Assembly: GCF_030463565.1 (NCBI RefSeq)
Contig: NC_134648.1
Span: forward strand, 11,139,806-11,203,805
From: Pelecanus crispus
Lineage: Eukaryota > Chordata > Aves > Pelecaniformes > Pelecanidae
DNA length: 64,000 nucleotides
Direction of reading: 5' to 3'
Part shown: in pieces, positions 12,901-24,900 of the stretch
Layout: each line of letters begins with the position of its first letter
Numbering within the stretch: the first letter of the stretch is position 1
Translations under genes and position numbers: made by a program
The notes under the pieces: generated by a model
What the model saw: only the letters and a program-made list of their open reading frames with translations
What the model was told of the DNA's origin: nothing
Databases searched by the model: none

Positions 12901-15900
12901 AACTAAATTCTGCTAACCAGAGCTACGTCGTGAATTATTGGCATTAATCTTTTTGGCTTTCATTAGTAAAGAGTGAGGTGGTCATAAAAATTACCAAAAA
13001 ACCCCACCCCAGATACCCCACCCCTGATTATTGGGACAAATTTGGTCACCATTGCTGTCTGTCTACTACAGCACAGATACCTGCAAGACCCAATCACCTC
13101 TTTCAGGGTTGTTTTTTATGATTTTCATTTTACTTGTAGGTCTGTAGTGCTGGTGTGGTGTGGGGTTATTTGATTTAGTTTGGGGGTTTTTTGCCTTAGT
13201 TGTGATTTGTCAGTTTGATATGCAGCATGCTGGCATGGTTTGGTAGTTTGCTAATTTTCCTCATGATAACGTCGCCCTAGCTGTGCATGATGGTGCACCC
13301 TAACCAGTCCACTGAACACAGATTATTAATTCCTGAATATCTTAAAAGCTTAACACGGGTATAAAATACAGTTTCAGGTAAGACGATCTGAAATGTATCC
13401 TTTCTTTTTCTAATGATAATGTTAAAGTGAATGAAGAGAGCTAGAATAAAAATAATCTGCTTGTACCTTTAAAATAGCAAATGAAACACATTTTTGTTTA
13501 TTTCCTGACATTAGCAGTTACTAGAAAGGCGTTTTTGAGTTTACATTACAGATCCTAGTTGTATTTGGTCTAAACTATGTCACATGTCAAAACAAAAGCT
13601 ACTTTGCATAAACTGCTTAAATTTCCTGAAGGTGGAATGATACTGGTATGCCTGAAAAAGTCTATTTTAGTATTTGCTTTTAAATCAGTTTGCTTTAGTT
13701 GCCACATCTCTTCGCTTAAAATTTGAATCCCCGGAAGTTATTTTATAAATAATCTGCTTACGTTGTGAGGGAGTTTTCCAGTAATTTTTCTCATAGGTTT
13801 ATTTTACAAAAATCACTCATGTGGGCATGATGCCTATTTTGAAAATAGTGCTGTTGTTTCTGAGCTTGTCTCTGTTCAGAACTAATTAGTGGACTATTGG
13901 ACTACAGTACAAGCTGCATATAATCTGAGAGTCAAATCTGGGAGTCATTCAAAATAAACATTAATTTAATCCATGATATTAGTATGGTTGCTTAATGTAT
14001 ATACTATACAGGATTTCAAAATTGAGTTACACTTCCAAATTTTTCCATTCCTTCATTTGACATTTGGTCTCATCAGAGCTCTCTCAGGGATTAAATAATG
14101 TTGTCCTTCAGAACAAACAATAAGATATAGTTCTATCAAAGAAAGGGAGAAGGGACGTTTAAGAGACAACTTTGTCAGAGGAATAGATGCAGAATGTTAG
14201 GAACCCTGCTTGGCTGCAGCTCTAGGCTGCAAAAACTCAGTTTGCAAAGTGGCAGACATCAATGCTGAAAGTAGCATATTTGTAGTCATATTTGACTGTG
14301 TGTGTATGGTATTAAATGCCTGTAACTTGCTAGATACTATTTAGTCTGAGTGTTGTTTTTTCTTGGTAAATAGCTTAAGCACCTGTTTGGGGAGAGGATT
14401 GTCACTTTAATTAAAGTTAATAATCTTTTAGCACTGTGTGTTTCTGCTTGCTTTGAGGTGGCTGGAAAAAAAAGAGAAACAAAAAACCCAAACCAAAACA
14501 ACAAAAAAACCCCAACTCCCCCCAAAAACCCAATCGTTAATGTCATATGAGACTGCAGTTGTGGATTTTTTGGCTCATTTTCACCGAGACACACATGACT
14601 TCACCAGGCTCAGCTGCATTCCTTAATATGACTAAGAAATTTGCTCATAATTTCAGGTGGAGAGTTTGAGAAAGTATTCCTTATTTCTCAATTCAAAATA
14701 ATTTTTTTCATCTTAGACTAGGTCACAGTTTTTAATGTGGTGGTTCAGTGTTCATTACTGTGTGGCTCATGCGTGATCTTTAATTCAGGTCTATGGAAAA
14801 TTAATATCTACCAGAGTAATTATACTTTTAGCTGCTGTTCTTTCTTTGCAGGGTTTGCTACAGGAACTTAGACTCCTCAAAATTAAAGTGGAAGAACTGG
14901 AAAATGAAAGAAATCAATACGAGTGGAAACTAAAAGCAACTAAAGTAAGCAGAATACTTGGCATTTCCTAATGACAGACTTATTTCAGCTGGAAAGGGAT
15001 ATGCTCCACTTCTCATCAATATTTACTCTTCTTACAATTGCCTTGTGTCACAGGGCCTACTATAAAGTCAAGTTTTCTTCAACCATCTTCGGAATAAGTA
15101 TTTTGTTTTAAAGTTTTTGTAGCTTCTTTTTGTGCCTTTTGCTCCCTCCCTGCAGTTTCCAGTCTTCTACCTTTTTGTAATGCTTATTTAAAAAAAAAAA
15201 AAGGGGGGGGCATTTTGACTTACAAAAGACCTGTTTTGAGGAAAGGCCTCTCTGAAGGTTTTCTCTCTTTTATTTGTGTAATGGTGACAAGCCTCTGTGG
15301 AATATGCTTTCCAGACTGAAGAGACGTGCAAAGTTGGCTGGGTGTTCACTTACTATGGAATTTATTTTAATAGACTTTAAGCCCAAAATACACCATTAGA
15401 TCATATGCTTTGACTTTGTGTATATCAAAGTGCATAGCTGCCTTACTCTTCTGTTGACCTTAAATCCTGGAAAGCTCCTGGATCGTAATCTGGAGAAACT
15501 CACATTCGAAACATTTCATCATTTTTCCCAGTAATTAATTTTTCTAGTTGAACATTCTCATTGTTAAACAGTTGCACTTTATTTCTAGTTTAAATTTTTA
15601 GCCCTTTTCCACTAGATTAAAAAGCACCTTACTATTTTTCCCTGTTGAGGTACACTTTTGTGCTGTAATCACATCTCCTTTCATTTGTGTAGTACTATAA
15701 TCCCTGTTCATACAAATGACTGACTTTTTTGAGTTGTGGTTGGATCTTGGAAAAACAGTCCAAACTATTAAACTGAGTTTTCTTTTTAATACTCGATAGT
15801 TTCATCCAGAAATGACAGATAGCTATTATTTGTATTAGCATTTCTTTCTTTTGAGAATTCTTAGATGAATATTGAAATGTTGCTATTGTGTCTTTTATCA

Positions 15901-18900
15901 TATTAAGATAATAGCTCTTGTATCTATGAAAATGTTTTCTCTGACGTGGTGGAAATGAAGAGTCTTTGGGAAAATATTTTCTCAAGCACTGTGTGGCCAG
16001 CTGCCAAGACAGATAAAGATTATGGAAAGTGTAGGAGCAGAATGAAAGTAAGAAAGAAGAATCGTAAAACCCATTGAGTGAGAGAAGATACAGGACTAGA
16101 AAGGAAGAAATGTACAGGGAAGGAGAGAGGAAGAAGAAAAATAATTGTAGAGATGACAGGAATGAGATGTTAAATGAAAAGAGGGCATTTAAAAGAACTA
16201 TGAGATCAGATAGACCAGGGGAGGCAAATCCAAATCTGGTATAATGAGGTCTGCAGCTTTTGTCTTCCTGTTGCTCTAGCTTCTTCGATGAGAAATTGGA
16301 ATATTTCCATGGCTGGATATAAAAAGCCTATTAGTCACTGGGAAGTGTAGAAGCCCTTCAGAGATGCAACAAGGCAGATTCTTCTATTCCATTGGGAATT
16401 GCAGGCAGAGTGGTGATATTTTGCTGCCATCCAGCTGCTTGCTTCCTGGTGAAAATAAGTTTATGTATTAAGAGTAAATGAGTCCATGGTTTTCCCTGTT
16501 TGGATAATGTTGTTTAGCGTTTTGCTTTTCTTCCTGCTTTATTTTAGCATTTTGAGAAACTGGTCACATGAGTGATTTTTTTTTTTTTCCCCTTCTTCCC
16601 TCCCCCCCCCCCCCTTTAACTGCAAGGAGCTTTGGTATGCTTTTGCTGGGAGAAATGCAGAATATTGATATATAAAGTCTTTAAGGCTGCCAAAGAAAAT
16701 CTGAATGAAGCTACTGACTTAGTAAAGTATACTGTTGACAGTTTTTCTCATAAATAGGAAAAAGAGATGAGAGTCACTGTATTTCAAACTGGACAGTCAC
16801 AGAATTCTTTTCTCTCTGTATTGTTGAGGTCTTTAATGTGTGATATTCTATCCAAATCTACTGGCAGCACAAATTGCAGTAAGTGTAAGTGAACCACTGA
16901 TATTTTCTTGCATATATGTGGTTGTCTTCCAAGCCATGCTTTGCTTCTAGCCTGTCACTGTAGTATCTGATATGAGGACGAACGGTTTTGTCGTGCTGCT
17001 GAGAAAAGGGCTCAACATTAATAGATTCTTAGTTATATTAGTAGGTAGTAACTAGGATAAAAAACCATACCTTTTTAAAAATGCTGTTACCTTTTAGTGG
17101 TCTTCATGCAAAACTGAGGAGTTGCCCTATGATAGTGACTATTATATGACCAGCACTGTAGCAGAGAGCTTTCCAGAGGTTTTTTTACCTATATAAATCC
17201 CTGAAAACTTTACCTTTCTGTAAGTCTCTTTTCTCTGAGAGAGAATTGTACTGGAAAAAGTGAGCGTCTGTAAAAGGAACAGGATAGTAACACCATGAAA
17301 TATGTGAGGCTGTTACAGTGTTTATGAAATGTCCTGAATTGGGAACAGGACATCAGTCAAAGTAAAGTGTTATGCTTAGAAGCCTTCTAGTTCATGGGAA
17401 GGAATCGCAGAGAATCGGTGACGATGTTATTCTGAATTTGTTGTACTCTCTTTCAGGCTGAGATAGCCCAGCTTCAAGAGCAATTAGCTCTCAAAGATGC
17501 AGAAATAGAACGCTTACAAAGTCAGCTATCTAGGACCTCATCACATAGTGAAGTGGCAGAAAGAGGTAAGAGGAGGGGAATTAAAATTAAAAATCTAAAC
17601 CCCTACTTTCACTTCACTTTGGTAGTAGCCTGGCTCAGTATTTCAAAGGAATACAAAGAGGTATAAGAATGGACTTATAGAATTTATTTTGGGAAGAAAA
17701 GTGGTGAAAATTTATTTTGTCATCTAGTAGAGGCCTGTAATGTGTGAAATTCTGTCGCAGTCTAGAGCCAGCACAAATGGCAGTAAGTATCCTAAGGGCA
17801 TTGAAACTTTTTCTACTGGAGTTTTATTTATAATTTGAAAGAGTCATTGTAGTTCAGTGGGAATATATTTTCTGTGTATACCTTCAAAATTTCTTTGAAA
17901 AATCTTTGCAGTTTCCATTTTTTAAGAAAAAAAAATTGTCACAGTAGTAGCTAAGCATAATGTTTAAATGTCCAAACATTCTAAAACATAGTCATTGATT
18001 CACATCTTTCCTTTCTTCAGGACTGTATCTCATTTAGGCTCCCTCTCCCATGAAAGGCTGGACCAGATGGTCTTTCAAGGTCCCTTCCAGCCCGGGCTGT
18101 TCTATGATTCTATGATATTGCAGGTTTCTGTTTTAAATCTGCACTGTTGATACAGGTCAATGGCAAATAAAACAGTTTGTTTAGCCTTTGGTCTCAACCA
18201 GTCACGTCACAGTTCTCTGAAATACTGACTCTCTGGAGCTTCTGTCAATTGCTGGGCTGTGAGCAATATGATATTAGTGACCTTTTTCTTCTAGAACACT
18301 GACACTTATTCATGCAGGAATATTTGTGTGTAGTTGACCACAGTGCATCAGCTTAGCTGCACTAACTTTTTTTGTGGGTGTTAACTAACGCTTCCAAAGA
18401 GTGCCCTTGTTGAGATGTGACTTGTCATGTGCTGTGCTGCCTCTTTCTTGGGGCTTATCAAGAATCTCCTTACAGGAATTAATGCAGACGTGTCTTTTCT
18501 AGAAGACTCTGTATTTTGACTGTTCTTTATTCCAAATAAGTGACTTAACGTATACTTGGTGCTGATTTCACTCAGCTGCAGACCTTGTGCATGTAGAGAA
18601 CTGCATGTCTAACTAGAAAATTAGTTTGTCTAACAGCAGCATTTTGTAGAGCAACTCTTATACTAATAGAATTTTGTATTTTCTATGAGATTCACAAATA
18701 ATGTATGATATGTCAAGGGAAAGATAGTGGTATGACAATAAATCAAGAGCTCAGCAACTCTCAGCTTCTAGTAGTAGTTCCTGTTCATGCTGAAGATGGG
18801 TGAAACTGTCCTTGATTCCAGTGGGAGAAGAATCAAACCCTGGACAGGTTCTTTAGGCTACATTTAAGGAAACCACTTAAACTATATTTGAATGGAAACA

Positions 18901-21900
18901 GTATGCAGCAGTAATAATTCTTCTGCAAAAAAAATACTGATTTATCAGACTTTTAGGTGGTCTTCTCAAATAAAGTTGGAAAATAATATCAATGTACTTG
19001 TAGTATGCTAGAATGCATATTCTAATTAAATTGCAAAATTTATCTAATATGTGCTTTTTCTACATACTTTATTTGACTCTCATCATTTACCATCGTAGAG
19101 GAAGTTTATAGGAGAAGGCTAAAAGAAAAACGTAAGCCTTGCAATTCACTTTTGGCTTTTATCTCACTGTTCCTTTCACACAAATTATAACTCAAATGCA
19201 TTCTGCAGGAATAATTCAATGTTTGTTTAGATTTGGCTGTCTAATTGTAATATATATGAGACATTGCTTTCATTGCTTGCAGCAAGCAGACAGCTAGCTA
19301 CTTGCCCTGTTTAGTAAGATTTCACTTCAGAAAAAAAAAATCAAGACATTCACAAATTGGATAGTTGGACTTCAGAGGGACATTGTCAAGGTTAACAGAG
19401 CCAAAACTTAACCTTTACCTCTTTTTATTTGTACATATGTAAAACCCATATAATATCTGGAAAGATGGCTTTAATTGAAAGCCTCCTTCCTTGGAGGAGA
19501 AGGATTTGGGCTTTTTTTTAATCAGTGCACTAAATTAAAAAAAAAAAACAGCCTGAATAAAAATGTTTCCATACTTGATGTTGTTATAAATATTGTAAGC
19601 AAAGTTTGCTTTAATGTGCTTAGAAATACCTTGACACCAGTTCTTTTTGAAGTCTAATATTTATAAAGAGAAATTAGTAGGACTGTGATTTTTAATGGCT
19701 TTTTAAAAATCTTCCAATTGCTTGCCCACTGCTTGCTGGCTTGTTTTTGATTTGGCTGTGTCTGTGCATGTCTTGTGTTACTAAGTGTTCTCTTTTGCAA
19801 GAAAAATGTTTGCAAAGTTCATTTACTTGTTTTAAAACTTAATCATTACAAGGTGTGTATTTTTCAGAATGACTACGAGAATAACTAATTACAGTTTTTG
19901 CCAATGGTCTAGATATGAAATTGTATGTTCAACATTTAGTTGTAAAATGTTTTTTGTTTTAAAGATGCTCTTTAGGAGTATTTTCTTTCTTCTCTCTCAC
20001 TTCATGCCTGCCACATCTGGTTTTCATAGTCTTTTGTGAAACAAGTTGGTCTGTGTTAATGTCAAAGCATGAATCCCTTGAGAGGCAGTTACAGCAGATA
20101 AACTATTTCAGGTTCTGTCTCCATCATCTAGACTTTATTTAGTATAGGCTGGTACTGCAGGACTTGCTAGGAACAGTGTGCAGAGAAGAAATGAAAGATT
20201 TGGTTCAGCAAAGTTAGGATGACAGCCTCATAAATTTTCAGAGAGTGTTTTAATTGTATAACATTCCTGAATAACCTCTATCTTGTAATACTAAATTGTG
20301 CGAGGCAATTCTGTATTAGCTCTTGATGTAGATTTTAACTCAGTTATTCGTACTGAAATGTTTTAAGAAGAAAAATTTACAAATTTTCATCATTTCAAAC
20401 TAGGTTTTGTTTGAAAAATTTTTCATTTCCAAGTTTCATGAATGTCCTTGAACTAAACTGGTGAACATTTTTCCCAGATGGAATATAATTAATTTTCAAT
20501 CATCCTTAAATTTCCTTAAATGTATAACAGAAAATGCACTCTCATCTTTTGCAAAATAAGCTTTGATGTTTCTTTTTTTTTAATTACTTGACTTTTAGAG
20601 TATAAAATAATATTATGTAGTCTTTTATAAGCAAAACCAGCATGTTTGTGTTGTGTGATGCTTTTAATAGTTCAGCTTTTGAAAAGCTTAAAGTTAAATG
20701 TAGTTTTAAGAGGCATTTGCCATGCCACTGACATGGTTTTGGTTACTTGTAAGAAATAGGGAGAGTATCACAAAACATATTGTTTACACTAAATATAGCA
20801 AGTGTATTGTCCATATAACACTTTAAAAACATTTCTAGATCAAGAAGTTCAACGGTTGAAGATAGGAATGGAATCATTATTGGCTGCAAATGAAGAAAAG
20901 GTGAGAAAATAATCCTTGTTCTACATAGTAAGAGTGAAATGATGGTTTTGAATCTCTATAATGATCTGAATAACTTGCTTTCTGTAAGTGTGGTATTGCC
21001 CTGAGTTTTGGATTCTCACATGAGATTGTGACAGAAGGTTGATTTTTAAATAGAAATTGTGGCTGACCATGCTAACCTGGCTGCAGAACTTGGGAAGCTC
21101 ATTAGATTCCAGAGGGGAGTAGAAAGCCAAGGCTGTAATGAGCAGAATCTCCTGGTTTCTGCTATCGAACAGATCACTACAGTTTGGTCACCTCTGGCAG
21201 CTCTTCATCTTCCAGTCTAATCTGAAGTGCATTGATATCCCCAGTTTAGAATGCGATATTGAAAGAAAGTCAAAGTGGTCTTCAAATCAGACTCAAATTT
21301 TGGAAGAAAGGGACGAGGATTCAAAAGACAAGGGTTTGTTTGTTTTTGGTTTTTTTTTTTTTAAAAAAAGAGGAGTACTAAAGGAGAGGAGGAGTGAAAT
21401 TAAACTAATTTAAATGGTAAATATGTTTTTTGTCTCTTACACCTGTATGCTGTTTGCCTGTCAATCGGACAATTCAAGTTTGGGGTTTAGGGCTGTCTTG
21501 GAGGATGTTAAATCTCCACTTTCAGGTGCCATTGACTTACTATATAAATTGTTCCTTATTTTTGGAGGGGGTGGGCAGGGTTGAGGGCGATTAACTCTTG
21601 AGGAAATTGTAATCCTTGTTTCATGATGATAAACCAGGCCATAGGATTTTCCTTTATGGTGACACACTCGTATACAATCAAATAGACAGTAATATACATC
21701 CCTAAAAACTTCCTTTAGGAAGTGGGGAATCTGGACAGGGCAGTGTTAATTCTGGAGAACAGTAATGTGACTCATAACAACATTTAGTTCTTAAAAAAAA
21801 ATCAAAAAGCCAAAATTTACATCTGGAAAATAAGACGTGGCATGATCGCTTGCAAAATTATTCCAAGTCTGCATAAGATTTTTGCATTTGAAGGGAACAC

Positions 21901-24900
21901 AAAATATCGTCGCTTATGTCCTAATATCTGGATATACACATAGAAAAAGGAGGGTTATTTCTTTGGAAGCTGTAGTGTTTAAACTAGTGGACTGATGGTT
22001 GACCCACAGCTTCTTAAATGTTTAATGGAGAACTGTTAACTTCAATAATATTGCAAAATTAAAACACTGTTCCTGAGGGAAAATAGCTCTAAATAGCTTT
22101 TGGGATAACTCTATATGTTCCTGGTGTCATTTAGGACAGAAAGCAGCACTCAAGTTGCTAGCAAGTGATGCACATATTTCTCTTTTAAAAAACTGGTTCT
22201 TTTTTAAAAAATTTTCTATGAAGAAGAACCTATTGCTTCTGTCCATAGTTGGGATAACTGGGTATCTAGTTTAGGCCTCTTTTGTCTTGTCTATACTTGC
22301 TGAGGCGTGAAGGGAGGATCAGCATCATCTACCATTCTGTAATGTGGTAAAGGTCTGGTTTCTGCGCAGTTACTCCTGCAGCTCAGTTGGTATCTGCTGT
22401 AACTGTAATGAAGCATATGTGTACTGGCGCAGATTTTAATTGAAATATCTCTGACACTGACCTAGCTATGGCACTGCAGCAGCTCACTATCAGCTAATCA
22501 ATTAAATACTTGCTAACTTCCCTGGAAGGTGGGGTTTTTTCCAGTGCCCACTTCTCTTCTCTGGATTTCCTGACACCTGCTTGTGAAAACTAGCTCTTTT
22601 ATTACTGGCTTGGGTTTGTATTTGGTGCTCTGTAGTCACAGCACTGGGCAAGATTATTGCACAGGAATAGTTTAGAACTGGGGTCAGAGAAACAGGACAA
22701 ATTATGAGAGTTCAAATTGCCCAATTGCACGCGTAGTGACTGATAGCAAGAATTTATTTGACCAGCCAGGTTAGCTCAGTTGGTTAGAACATGGTGCTAA
22801 TAACACCAAGTTCACAGGTTCAATCCCTGCTTACTGCAGGGGGGTTGGGCTTGATGATGTCTCAAGGTCCCTTCCAACCCAAAGCATTCTATGATTCTAT
22901 GATTATCATTGGGGACACAATATCATATAGAGAAATGACAGATCCAATCACATAATGATTACTACCCATCACTATGTTGCATCTTTGCAAAAGGCAAGCA
23001 CCCTCCCTGAATACATAAATAAAGATGCTTTCCATACGTAATAGGAAAGTGTTAGGTATTGGAGAAAGAGTGGAGTTGGATAATGCATCAGCCATTCATG
23101 AGACCTCATTTCTTTGGTTCTGTACGGTTTTGACTGCCTAAGTTCAGAAAGGTGTGTTCAAAACTGGAATAAGTGTAGAGGTCGGAATGCAGAACATATC
23201 CTACAAAAAGGATTAAAGAATATGACTAGATTGTTAAACTATACAAAACGTAAACGTGATTTACTTTACGATTAGAGGTACAATGCTAGCAAAAAAACAA
23301 ACACTGCCCACTTCAGGCAGTTGAGGTTCAACTCCAGAATATTCCTTTGACTCTTAGAAGTGAAAGTAGATTTCCAGATTATGCTTCTGTAAATAACTAA
23401 TTTACTAGTAATGTCAAACTCCTTTGGTTTCCTTATATCCATAATTTCACAGTGTCCAGCAAATATTATGTACAATGGCAAATAAAAGCCAAAAATGTTC
23501 TTTACAAGGTATGTGGGAGACCTGATCCTGCTTTCTGGAAAAGCAGGCCAAAATCACAGAAATGATTGTGTAATACAGTGTTTCTGCAGGTTAAAAATGT
23601 TGGATTTTAAATACGATTTTATTTAATGCTTTTCACAGGACCGTCGAATAGAGGAGTTAACACTATTGCTAAGCCAGTACAGGAGGGTCAAAGAAATAAT
23701 GATTGCCGCTCACGGTAAAATGTCTTGTGAATAAATTCCTGATATCAGGTCTTTCAAAAACTGCATGCACTACAACTGCTATTTGTTGTCCTTCTAAATA
23801 TATGTGTATAGAAATATATATTTCATCATGCATATTTTTGTATCATGTTGGAGTGCTATGAGAGCAAGTATACGCTCTTTCAGAGAGAACACAGCTACGT
23901 CTTGAGCGAGCTTGTGTGTTACTGCCTGTACTTGGTGGAGATTTTCTTTTTTGTTTCCTATGCTGCAGTCAGTACGAAAAGACAGGCTGAAATCTCTCTG
24001 GAGATTTAGTTACGTTACTATTCAGCAAGACTTCTGTGCCTGAATCTTACGCTGAACTCCCTAAGTCATAACCTAAAATTTGTTCTACGTCAGTTAATAG
24101 TAAATCCCTCCTCGCAGCCTGATTTTGGTGCTATATATTGTTTTAGACAGTGTCAGTAAGGATTCTGATTGATAAGGAAGGATGACCGATGGATGTTACT
24201 GCTCTGGTTGTACAGCTGTGTGAACTGCTCATCAGCTGGGTCTGAAACACTGCAGTTCACACCCTTACGTGCCAAAGCAACCTGAAGTCAGCAACTGCTC
24301 TCCTTCAAACAATTTGCTATATGTACTGCAGTGGGGCAGGAACTTTGGTTGCAGAACTCCTACATCCATGTAGCGATGGCTGTATGGACAGCTGCGGCCA
24401 TGGTTTTATTAGCTACTCCATGCAGTCCTGTCCCTCCTCACTGGTGGGACCCCTGTAAGTCTCTGCCACAGTGCAGGCCTATGACATATGTCCTTCATGG
24501 CCAAAGCTTCATACTTCTTTTTTCACTGCTGCTGGTTGCCATCCCCTCAGTTTTACGTGGGTTGCAGAGGCCAGACCAAAAGGAATTACAGCACGAAGTG
24601 TGAAAAGGAGGGAGCAAACAGAAGGACACCCGTGCAGATGTAGAATTGTCAACGCAGGAAAGTTCCTTCAAATTAGCTAAAGTCATGAGTTTACAGTATT
24701 CTTACTAAATTGCATTATATCCCTCCCAAGAATCTATTATTCAAAATTAAAATGGCATTCAGTTTGATTTAAATTAATTCATCTGTAGGAGATGAATAAA
24801 GTATGCAGATAGGTATTAAGTTTGTATGGTGTTTCCTGTGACCATTGTGAGTAACCTGTTTTTACAGTGTAAAATAATATCGGGAGACCTTAGTGGACGA

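Larger units (their letters stand above)
17566..20838. other. PPFIBP2 intron containing CR1 tail and microexon
   Basis: A 3.3-kb intron, phase 1. It holds a CR1 3' fragment (18,030-18,117) and an in-frame 33-nt microexon candidate (19,099-19,131), both listed separately. The rest is AT-rich with no recognisable features. Confidence 0.7.

Noticed and set aside
22765-22838. tRNA-Ile (AAT) gene
   Set aside because: The A box, anticodon arm and B box are present, but the acceptor stem does not pair and a CR1 tail follows, so it is a SINE head.
24331-24603. 90-codon frame with a hydrophobic stretch
   Set aside because: Intronic and not in a usable phase with splice sites. It looks like chance in a slightly GC-richer patch.
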